The notes under the pieces: model-generated | Database searches by the model: none | What the model was told of the DNA's origin: nothing | The model's input: the letters and a program-made list of their open reading frames with translations, nothing else | In this document: piece after piece, positions 27,588-39,100 of the stretch | Numbering within the stretch: the stretch's first letter is position 1 | How the letters are laid out: the number at the start of each line of letters is the position of its first letter | Origin: Aricia agestis | Lineage: Eukaryota; Arthropoda; Insecta; Lepidoptera; Lycaenidae | Length of the DNA stretch: 64,000 bases | Assembly (NCBI RefSeq): GCF_905147365.1 | Contig: NC_056407.1 | Span: forward strand, 13,578,001-13,642,000 | Direction of reading: 5' to 3' | Translations under genes and position numbers: made by a program

Positions 27588-27990
27588 AATCAAAATCAAA
27601 ATTGCTTTATTTCTGAACAAATCTAAAATAAAATATATTTTCAGAATACATGGTGCCTACCACCGGTTCGGTAACTAAGCCGACGAGAAGAACCGGCGTA
27701 AGAAACTCGCACGCCCACTTTTTACCAAAAAAAGTGAGAAAAAAAAATAATCTTTTAAAACAAAATTTACAATGCTGTAACTAAAAATTATACAATGTAA
27801 ACATAGATACATACATAATAATTGTAAGTCATGTAGAAGTAGCCTTGCAAGCAGTCATTCAGCATTCTACTCCCAAGATGTGCCATCAATTATGAAATCA
27901 TTTTGGCTTTGGCACAAAACGTTCTTTGACTACTTTTTTAAATTTATTAATCGAAAGATTTTGAACGTTTTCTGGGACCATATTATGTTC
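27588..27990 (-). mobile_element. 5'-truncated LINE, same family as 34221
   Basis: Minus-strand 3' end (about 400 bp) of the non-LTR element at 34221-36880: shares 'gtgccatcaattatgaaatc', 'tcttgcaaggctact'-type 3'UTR, 'cgagtttcttacgccggttc' and 'accggtggtaggca'. Confidence 0.8.
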
Positions 27991-28208
27991 CCATTTGAAT
28001 ATCAAGGAGTCACTTCGATTTCTCATTGTTTCCATCACCAGACCACCACTTTTGTGAACATGATACCTACTCGGAACAATACAATGTACAGCAAAAGAAA
28101 AAATTTGAAAATCGGTTCATAAACGGCGGAGTAATCGTTGAACATACATAAAAATATATCCACAGGCGAACGTCTAGACTCCTCCTGTTTGGAAGTCGGT
28201 TCAAAATA
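27991..28208 (+). repeat. 'ggaagtcggttc'-tailed repeat
   Basis: Shares 'cggttcataaacggcggagt' and 'atcgttgaacatacat' with 50985-51125. Ends with the gtcggtt tail seen in many lepidopteran repeats. Confidence 0.55.
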
Positions 28209-28689
28209 ATTGTAATAAAATATTATGATATTTTATAATATGTATTTAATTTAAGAATAAAATATAATATACTATGTGTGTTGTTTACTTTCAACGTATA
28301 CTTTCAATGTAAGGACTGATTTACCAGATAGATTTTACCTGAGTAATAAATAAGTAACTTTATAATGTGTTAAGTGTAAATTATTTACCCCTATAAGAAC
28401 CTCATGTCATAAAATATCCGACGATTGAAAAATCATTCCAAAAGAGAATGTGTATCTACTTTTCAATCGTCACCTTTTTTTGCCAATTAAAATTTATGAT
28501 ACCTAATTTGAAATACAAATCTATCAAAGTTGCATATTATTTATTTCTTATAGAAACTCAGGTAAAATAACTCGAACGGACTAAACTATCGATAGCAAAA
28601 TACTATACTATCGATAGTAAAATATACATCACTAGCACACGCACACATTGACAGATCAAAAATGGTCACGCATTTTCGAGTTGTCAGGT

Positions 28690-28915
28690 GGTCTTTACGA
28701 CAGTATATATTATGTCTATGGTTTCAAGTACTCTCGCTATCAGCGCCAATATGGCGACTCTCAAACGTCATTTTTACGTCAGATTTAGTTCTGTAACCGA
28801 ACTTCTGTTCCCCCGCATTGGGGCAGCTGATTCCGCTTCAAATAGGCACAAAAAATAGCTGTTATTTCAAAGGGTATCATAAGTCCAGCGTACTAGTATA
28901 ATGGAAGTCAGTGGT
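28690..28915 (-). repeat. Unnamed ~215-bp dispersed repeat, copy A
   Basis: Reverse complement of 62990-63205, e.g. 'gcgccaatatggcgac', 'ctgattccgcttcaaatagg' and 'gctgttatttcaaagggtat'. No coding content. Confidence 0.65.
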
Positions 28916-29138
28916 TACTGGTTGGGTATTATTTCGCAACTCAATTGATGGCCACAATCCAAATGGTAGCCACCTGCTTGAGAACACCACATGATAAAAT
29001 AGTTTTCTAATGCCTTGATAAAACTGTGCTCTTATTTATTGTGTTAATACAATTACTTAATCTACACTATCTACTTAAATACAATTTCTATAATCAATGA
29101 GTATAGAAAAACAAAGAACTAGATAATAATTGATAACA

Positions 29139-29612
29139 AAAAATCAGCCAAGTGCAAGTCAGACTGGCGCACGAAGTGTTCCGTGCCATTATAGAGATAA
29201 AATAGGTCAAAAATTGTGTTTTTTATAGATTTTTTTTAAAATATCTATTTTATTTGAATTTTATAATTATCTAATTATTAAAGAATGAATATATATTTTG
29301 AAAGTTTTCTTAAAAATTACAATGGCTACGTGTTGCTATTATTGATATCGAACAAAAAAGGCCAAAAAATACATATTTTGTTGTATGGGACTCCCACTAA
29401 TTAAATAATAATTTTATTTTGTTTTTAGTATTTGTCGTTATAGGAGCAACACAATCTGTAAGAATGATAGAGGTCTAGCTATAGCGGTTCTTGAGATAGA
29501 GCATGTAGACAGACAGATAGACGGATACAGACTACGAAGCCTTAGTAATAGGGCGCGCGGGCGGGACCCTATTACTAAGACCTTTATACATTTTAGTACG
29601 GAACCCTAAAAA
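29139..29612 (+). mobile_element. MINE-2-like MITE with GC hairpin insertion
   Basis: Left AATCAGCCAAGTGCAAGTC, right 'gtacggaaccctaaa'. At 29541-29582 the usual junction is replaced by an inverted repeat TTAGTAATAGGG/CCCTATTACTAA around a GC-only loop. Confidence 0.75.
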
Positions 29613-30106
29613 CTAGGTAGGTGCTAGTAACACAATAGCAGCATTTAGGTAGTTAATTATATTCATTTATTACCTATTTAATGCAGTATTTACAATTTTA
29701 TAAGATAGTTTGCGGTTTTTAACCTGACATCAACCGCGCCTACAGCAATTCGTTTTCAAGTTCGGTACGTTTAGAGTTTTTTTTTTTAAGTTTGAATATT
29801 TTTAAGCGTAGAATATGTTTATTATCATACCGCATCAATTCCGTTCACTTTTTTTTATTAAGTATAATATATTCTCGAGTACTTAATATTTATCTGCCTA
29901 TAATCTTTTTCTATCTCTATTCAAAAACTTGTCGAAAATCACAAGAATTCACGCTTGGCCGCTTGTTTATAAAATTAAAATATTTTATAAATTCATATAA
30001 AATGAGAATTTTTTCAAGTGTCTGGGCGAATCACATTAATATATCGTACATGACGCTCGTGTTACATTGAAACTTATATTTCAAGTTCGTCGAATTCGAA
30101 GTGAAA

Positions 30107-30181
30107 ATGCGTGGAAGTGTTGCGGACTTTTACGATGGGAAATCGATTTTCATATGTGGTTCTTCAGGATTCATTGGAAAG
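30107..30181 (+). CDS. FAR exon 1: start codon and glycine-rich NAD(P)H motif
   Basis: MRGSVADFYDGKSIFICGSS then GFIGK, 25 codons, donor gttagt. The ATG sits at the usual distance from the glycine loop for FARs; an untranslated or alternative upstream exon cannot be excluded. Confidence 0.85.
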
Positions 30182-33100
30182 GTTAGTGCTTATTTAAAAT
30201 TTCTTAGACAGAGTGGAAAGTATTATACATTTTCGTCCACGGAAACAGCTATCTATAAGTAAGCTGTCAAATCGATTTCACTGCTTGCACAAGCATATTA
30301 CAACACACTTGGCTCTTGATTCGGAGGTCGTGGGTTCGATTCCCGCGTTGGAAACATGTTATTTCCAAGTTTGGTTAGGACAATGCAGGCTGATCACCTG
30401 ATTGTCTGACAAGTAGGATGATCCATGCGTCGGATGGGCATGTAAAAAGTCGGTCCTGCGCCTGATCTCTCGCCAGTCGTGTCGGTCGTCCGTCCCACTG
30501 GGTTATGACTTATGAGAGTAAAAGGAATAGAGAGTGCTCTTGTGTACTGCGCACACACTTGGGCACTATAAAATTACTCCTGCGTAACTGGCCTGGTTTC
30601 AATGAAGCCGGCCACCGTCACCGAAATCAGTGTGGGAGAAACCACAACACACGTAGGTACACGATGTTATCTGTCCACTTCTAAGTAAAAATTGTGTACT
30701 CGGTGAGCTCGTAGCAGTGAAATAGATTTAACATTAATATTGATAAGTAGCTGATTATTCAATCTGCGACCGACCATAAACAAAAAAACACAATTTTCGG
30801 CATATTTTTGCTCTATAACGGTACGGAACCCTTCTTTGCGCGAGTCCGACTAGCATTTGGCCGATTATTATGTTTGTGTTCGCATAACTCCGTAACTACA
30901 AGTCCGATTTAAGTGATTCTTTTTTGTTGTACTAGGTATTGTTCAACTTAGGGTACACTGCAAATTTCATCTAAGTCGGCTCAGTGGTTTTTGGGATGGG
31001 GAATTTTAATTCTTATACGTACAATTTTTAAGTCGGTTTTATCTTTTTAAAATACTATTATATTTGTGAAACTTTGTTTAAAAGAAAGAGTATTACTATC
31101 AGAAGTGACTCGAATCTTAATTCATGTTGCATAATTTATTACTTAGCATGTTTTATATTATATTCGTACCGTACTTAAAAAAATGTCATCACTCATTAAC
31201 TCTTTTATTACAGGTACTTCTGGAGAAACTGTTGTACAGTTGCCCTGGGATAGAATATGTTTATATCCTAATAAGAGATAAGAAAGCGGATTTTTTGAAA
31301 AGAATGAAGACATTTTTGGATAAACCGGTGGGTTACATTCAAATTATAATAAAAATTAAACGAGGTCCATTCGTATTAAATACTGCTCTTGACAAGAAAA
31401 AGAGAAGAACTAATTCAAGAAAAACTTTTTCCTTCTAATTTTATTTTAAGCGCTTTTGCTTTTGGTGCTCTCTAGCTTATGCTAATTATAGCATTCAGTG
31501 AACAATACTTAGTATATTATGATATATAGAGATAGCGTGCACAATAGCATTAAGATTATGTGCCCGTTTTTTTAACAAAAACACCGACTTCAAACAGCAT
31601 TTTCTTATCATGGTCATTCTTCACCACCTTTGAAGGATCCTCTTTCCAACAAAAATCATCAAAACCACAAACGGCGAAGTTATCCACGAAAAATATACAA
31701 AGAGAACATATTGAGAAACCTCTTTTTTTTAAGTCGGTTCAATATTATAAAGCTAATATGTACTATAATAATCTATAACTATTAACTATATCTTCTAGAT
31801 CTTCGAGAGACTGAAGAAGGAGAATCCATCGGCGTTAGACAAAATAATCCCAATCAAAGGAGACCTCACGCTCAAGAACCTTGGTCTCACCCCTGAAGAT
31901 GAAAAACTTTTAATAGACAAGGTGAGTGCGATAGTGTGTTCCGTCTTTAGTTTTTACGCCCAAAAGGCTGAACCGATTTGGCTGTTTCGTATAGACTATA
32001 GAGATATTATCCCGGAAAAATGTACCTACAGTTCCTGTTCGGAAACGTTTATCATAGTTCATAAACTCGATGACGCCCGCAAGTTGCAACTATATTGCGC
32101 CAAAAATCGTTTTCGAGCAGGAACCGTACCGTGTGATAAAAACCTCGATTTTGTTTCACCGCGTTTTTCTTTCAAAATACTATAGTTGATAGCTATATAA
32201 ACATTAGAGTAAAACTCCGAGATCGATATTCTTTGTAGTTATTTTTTTAAAGAGTGTCAAAGTTGGCGTTTTCCCGGGTCAAAAATTTGCATAAAAATTA
32301 ATTTAAAAAAAACTAATCAAGTAACATTAATTTTGTATATACCAATTGAACAATCACTTAATACTTTAATTTCTCCGAATTTGGTTAACCTACTGTGATC
32401 AAGTAGGGAGATATTTATTTATTTAGTAATTTTAGTTTTTTATTTTAAATTTCGCGATTAAATTGAATTAGAAAAAGTTTTAAGCATGAAACGATAGTGT
32501 GAGTAATCCTTTATCAATGTTATCAAAAATCACACTCTAATAACCTCTGTGTCAGAACTCAGAAGTTATATCGTATTTAATTTTTTTTTAATAAAAATTC
32601 GGATTTTTTGTACCTAAGGTTGTCACTAAAGGTCTCTTGTTTGATTTATCCGGTTGATACGCAAATTCGCAATCGATATCCTATACAAAAAATATCAGGA
32701 TCAGGTTTAGGTAGGTCTAATAATAAAAAATCTAAAAAGTGAAAAAATATGACGTAAATTAATGATTTTATATGCTCAAACAGTATTTAATCAGTAATCA
32801 CCTTCTGATGTAGTCGGGGAAAATAAAATATCAACTTTAGTGACAACCCTAGACCTAGGGTTTTTTTTTATAAAAATTCGGATTTTTTATACCTGTATAA
32901 AAAATCCGAATTTTTATAAAAAAAAATTTGAATTGGATATTACTTCTGACACAGAGGTTATTAGAGTGTGATTTTTGATAACATTGATAAAGGATTACTC
33001 ACACTATCATTTCATGCTTAAAACTTTTTCTAATTCGATCTAATCGCGAAATAAAAAATAAAAAACTAAAATTACTAAATAAATAAATATCTGCCTACTT

Positions 33101-36100
33101 GATCACAGTAGGTTAACCAAATTCGAAGAAAAAGTCAAGTATTAAGTGCTTGTTTAATTGGTATAAACAAAATTAATGTAACTTGATTAGTTTTTTTTTT
33201 ATTAATTTTTATGCAAATTTTTTACCCGGCAAAACGCCATTTTGACACTCTTTAAAAAAATAACTACAAAGAATATCGATCTCGGAGTTTTACTCTAATG
33301 TTTATATAGCTATTAACTATAGTATTTTGAAAGAAAAACGTTGTGAAACAAAATCGAGGTTTTTATCACACTGTGCGTACATATTATTTTCTTCGGGATA
33401 AAAAGTATTCTATGTCCTTTCCTTCTTTTAATTTCAGCAAAATTAGTTCAGCGGTTTAGGCGTGGTGATGTAACAGACAGACATACTTTCGCATTTATAA
33501 TATTAATAAATAATAAGTATGGATGGAAGTCTGTTAACACTTAACGCTCGAGTGATGTTCTCCATGGAGTTGTCCCAAGCTCACCAACGTATACAGGATG
33601 TAACAAAACTAAGTGAACTAAGTCTGACTTTAGGGTGTGTATGGGATGTATACATCCTATTTAATACTATAGTGTTAAATGTCAAAGTAGCAGCGCTGAA
33701 AGAGTAACATGTTTTTTTTCACCTTTATAATATGGGCAAATTCATGACGCGGGGGCGCTTGCTCATACAAATCACAAATGAACTCTTTATAAGGGACACA
33801 TACTCACCATAAAGTATTACCTCTCAGTTTAGTTACACGTTGTATTTTCTTAAATTAAATTTTTTCCCCCAGCCCTCTAAGGGGACAAAAGAGGAGATAA
33901 GATTTTTAAGGAGGTGAATTACTTTTCTGTCCCAAAATTGCTGAATGGATTTTAATGAAATTTGGTATGGTGAATCTTTGAGTCCCGTGAAAGGGCATAG
34001 AATAGTTTTATTAACGAATAGTTGGAGCCATCATCTTGTATAAAATGAATGGATACTACCTATAATATGACTAAACTAGACAAAAGCCGAGCTTTTTGAG
34101 GGCTCGCGTCGTTTTTCTGCATGGTAATAATCTTAAAGGCAATTATTTTTTATATTTTAATAGTAACTATTGACTGACCGATGGTAAATCTACATAATAT
34201 AAATTAAAATTACTACTTATATGAAAGCACAAATCAAATCAAAACAAAACAAATCAAATGCTCATATTGTGGAATATACTACAAGGGTCTGTGAGACTAC
34301 AGCCACTTGTATTGACAACATATTTACTAATCTTATTCCTGATAAAAAAGAAATAATTAATAAGCTAAGTTCTGATCACTGTGGACAAATAGCTTCTTTT
34401 AATATGAAATGTGACAGTGACGCGAAGAAAAATCTTGTGTTTATTCCTGTGACCACAAAACGTATTGAGCAATTTAGAAGTAAATTAAATTCAAATATCC
34501 ATTTATTGGATAGGTCACATAGCTCTGATGAAGCTTTTAATAAATTATTTAAGGTGATAAGAACTCAATTTAATTCAATATTTACTTCTAAAACAGTTAG
34601 AAACAGTAATAAAAAAACTAAATTTATTGAATGGGCAACAAAGGGGATTAAAATTAGTAGAAAAAGATTATATGAACTATATGATGAAAGGTGTAATAAC
34701 AATAGTGAAGTATTTAAAGCATATGTTAAAAACTACTCAAAAACCTTTAGAAAAGTTTGCAAAGCTGCTAAAGCCCTGTACATAAAAAACAAAATTAAAC
34801 ACTCTCAAAATAAAATAAAAACAACATGGCAGGTTATAGCTGGTGAGACTGGAAATGTATCCTGTCGCAGCTCTGATTTTGAACTATACTTTGAAAATAA
34901 AAAGATTACTAATGATCAAGAAGTTGCGACGGTCTTTGAAAAGTTTTTTGCTGACATTCCGGTCTCAACGACTAAAAATTTAAATTCTTCACCTGAAGCT
35001 GCCGAAAAGCTACTCAGAGACAATGTAAAGGAGTGTGATGTCAATTTTAAGTTTAGAGAAATTAACCCCAGAGATATTATTGATACCTTTAAATTGTTGA
35101 ATATTAAAAATACTGCAGATCTCTGGGGCATGTCTACAAAAATTATTAAATCAATAATTGATATCGTAGCTCCTCATCTAGCAATGATTTTTAATAACTG
35201 CATAAAAAATGGTGTTTTTCCTGACTTGATGAAGCATAGCAAGATTGTTCCTTTATTTAAAGCCGGGACTAAATCGGATCCCACTAATTTCAGGCCTATA
35301 TCGATTCTACCGACCTTTAGTAAAATATTTGAAAAAATTATTTTAAAACAATTACTAGTGCATTTTAATTCAAATAATTTGCTGCACGATAACCAATACG
35401 GATTTACTAAGGGTCGATCCACAACGGATGCTGGTATAGGACTTCTTTGTAGTATTTTTGAAGCTTGGGAGGAGTCGCAGGATGCCTTAGGTGTGTTTTG
35501 CGATCTCTCCAAAGCCTTCGATTGTGTTGAGCATGCTACATTGATCAGGAAACTGCGCCACTACGGCATAAAGGACTCTGCTCTCAGCCTTTTGACTTCT
35601 TACCTTAAAAATAGGACTCAAAGGGTTGAGGTAAATAGTAAAAGGTCCAATGGAACCAAAATAGAATTAGGTGTCCCACAGGGATCTATCTTAGGCCCAT
35701 TTCTTTTTCTCATCTATATAAATGACTTACCTTATCTAGTAAAGGATAATAATAATGAGATAGTGCTTTTTGCTGATGACACTTCACTTATTTTTAAAGT
35801 GAAGCGACAACAGTCGAACTACGACGAGGTAAACAGTGCTCTCTCAAAAATAGTACATTGGTTTAATGTTAATAACTTACTTTTAAATTCTAGTAAAACT
35901 AAATGTATAAAGTTTACTTTGCCCAATGTTAGGCAAGTCCAAACCAATGTGCTATTAAATGATGAGAAGATGAATTTGGTAGATAACACTGTATTCCTAG
36001 GTATTACACTTGATAGTAAATTACAGTGGGGTCCTCACATTGCTAATCTAGCAGGTAGGCTCAGTTCTGCAGCATATGCAGTCAGAAAAATTAGAGAAAT

Positions 36101-39100
36101 TTCTGACGAAGACACGGCACGATTAGTATATTTTAGTTATTTTCATAGTAGGATGTCATATGGAATCCTTTTATGGGGAAACGCTGCCGACATTAATACA
36201 ATATTTGTGCTGCAGAAGCGAGCCATACGTTCTATTTATAAAATGTCTGCTTTAGAATCTCTGAAAGATAAATTTAAAGAAATTGGTATTCTAACTGTTG
36301 CTTCTCAATACATTTTGGATAATGTAATATATGTTAGAAAAAATATAAATAAATTTAAAGTTAAAAGTGACATTCACTGTAGAAATACTAGAAATAAGCA
36401 CAAGCTGGACATGCCAGTGATCAGACTTAGTAAAGTCAGTAAATCTTTTAAAGGTATACGCCTTTACAATAAAATCCCAGAAAACGTTCAAAATCTTTCC
36501 ATTAATAAATTTAAAAAAGTAGTCAAAGAGCGTTTGTGTGCCAAAGCTTATTATAAGGTCAATGATTTCATAGAAGATGGCACATCTTGGGAGTAGGATG
36601 GCTTCTTGCAAGGCTACTTCTACATTATTATATTATGACTTACAATTATGTATGTTGACATTGTATATAATATTAAGTTACAAAATTGTAAACTTTATTT
36701 TAAAAGAATAATTTTTCTCTCACTTTTTTGGTAAAAAGTGGAACCCGTGCGAGTTTCTTACGCCGGTTCTTCTCGCCGGGGTAGTTCCCGAACCGGTGGT
36801 AGGCATCAGGTAGACATTCTGAAAAAATTTGATTCAAATTTACTCAGAAATAAAACATTTTTTATTTTTTATTTTTTATTTTTACTAGGGCTCGCTTCGC
36901 TCGCCCTGATAAACTAATACCTTATTAACGTCTTATAAAAGTGAAATATTATGTAGATGTTACGATCATACAATTTTAAATTAAACAGATGTACATATTC
37001 ATACAACGCAAATTGGCGCAAAAACTTACCTACTGCTTAGGTTTTTTTGCGTTTAAATTCAAGGTTGTCTAACGTTTACACCGACATAAAATCTTATTTT
37101 TGGATCTTATTGTATGTAAGTTATGTCTCGTGGATATGAATCCTCGAATGTCCAAATTAATCTTCTCGAATAATGCACTGATCACAAATAGTGACGGGGC
37201 CAATCCTTTTTCTTACGAAGCCTACGATTGGTAAATGGTAAGACGGTATTAAGATGAAGAATGAGAAGACCGTCGATGTCGCGTAAAGGAGGAAGTTATA
37301 CCTTTCTCTATCTACGGAGAGCGTACCAAAAATGTATATACGAGTATGTACATTTTTGGCGCGCGTAGAATAGAGCGCCTTCATAGACTATGAATTTTTG
37401 GAAACTCAGTCTGTTGATGCTGGTGTCCCTCAGGGTTGTATGCTATCGCCTACCTTATTCATACATATCAATGACATGTTACAGATCAACGGCATTCATT
37501 GATATGCGGATGATAGTACAGGTGATGCTGTATATACCGGCTCCCCCAATATTTCTCGGCTAAATGTCATTGAGAGTCGAAACGAACTTATGTCTAAGGT
37601 GGAGAATTCATTGGACAAGGTCTCTGAATGGGGTAGATGTAACTTGGTCCAATTCAACCCCGCCAAGACACAAGTCTGCGCGTTCACCACTAAAAAGTCA
37701 CCAATGGTCGTATATCCTCATTTTGAGGGCACCGATACCATCTAGAGTGTAAGGCCAAGTTAGCCTCGAAGAAGCTTGGTGTTCTGAACAGAGCGAGACA
37801 GTACTTCAGTCCAGACCAACGCCTACAACTCTACAAGGCGCAGGTTCGGCCTCATTTGGAATATTGTTCTCATCTCTGGGCAGGGGCGCCAAAATACCAA
37901 CTGCTCCCTCTGGATCATATCCAACGAAGGGCCGCTCGAATTGTTGACTGCCATAGAGTTTCAAACAGCTTGGACTCCTTGGAATTACGCCGAGATCTAG
38001 CTTCAATCTGCATCCTCTATCGGTTGTATCACGAGGAGTGCTCTGAGGAATTGTTCGGAATCATACCACCTGCAACTTTTCGCCATCGTCCCCAGTCCCA
38101 CGCGAAAAATATACCATCCTCATCACCTTGATGAGTGGCAGTCTTCCACCGTGCGTTTCTCGCGTAACTTTCTACCGCGCACTGTAAAACTCTGGAACAA
38201 ACTGTTACCAGCAGTATTTCCGGACCTATACGACCTGCAAACCTTCAAAAAAAGAGCGTATCACCTCTTAAAAGGCTGGCAACGCACCTGCAGCTCTTCT
38301 GATGTTGCGAGTGTCCACGGGCGACGGTAATTGCTTTCCATCAGGCGACCCGTTTGCTCGTTTGCCCCCTTATTTAAAAAAAAATGTAGGACAGAAAGTT
38401 GTATCTTTCTCTATCTACCGAGCGCGCGCAAAAAATGTGTACCTGCTGTTTCGTTATCACTTCTTTCAGCACTGACGTCGTGCTACGTTTAAGCATGACC
38501 ACGTTGTAAGCAAAATGGCTTATATTAATTAACCTCTAATCTCACTCTCAAACATTTCACGATTTCCAGGTATCGATAGTAATACACTTGGCGGCAACGA
38601 TACGCTTCAAGGAGCCGATCGACGCCATGTTCAACATCAACGTGTGCGGCACGGAGCGCCTGCTCACGCTGTGCAAGCGTATGAACAACATACGGGTACG
38701 CTACCTTATGCCAGTGTTCCGCGAACTTTTTGTGTTAGGTGTAATTAGAAAAATCGCCAAGTGCGAGTCGCGGACTCCCGCATGAAGGGTTTACCATTAT
38801 ACAGCAAAAATATGCCTCCCTTATATATTTATTTTATTTAAATATTATTTTTAATTGAAGTAACAAAAATCACGTTTGTTGTATGGGCGTCCCCCTTAAA
38901 TATTAATTTTATTTTGTTTTTAGTATTTGTTGTTATAGCGGCAACAGATATATACATTACACAATCTGTGAAAATTTCAGAAATCTAGCTACAGCGGTTC
39001 TTGAGATACAGCCTGGAGACAGACAGACGGACAGACATACATCAAAGTCTTAGTAATAGGGTCCTGTTTTTACCCTTTAGGTGCGGAACCCTGAAAATGA

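Noticed and set aside
35174..35512. Minus-strand ORF of 112 codons
   Set aside because: Antisense shadow of the LINE reverse transcriptase.
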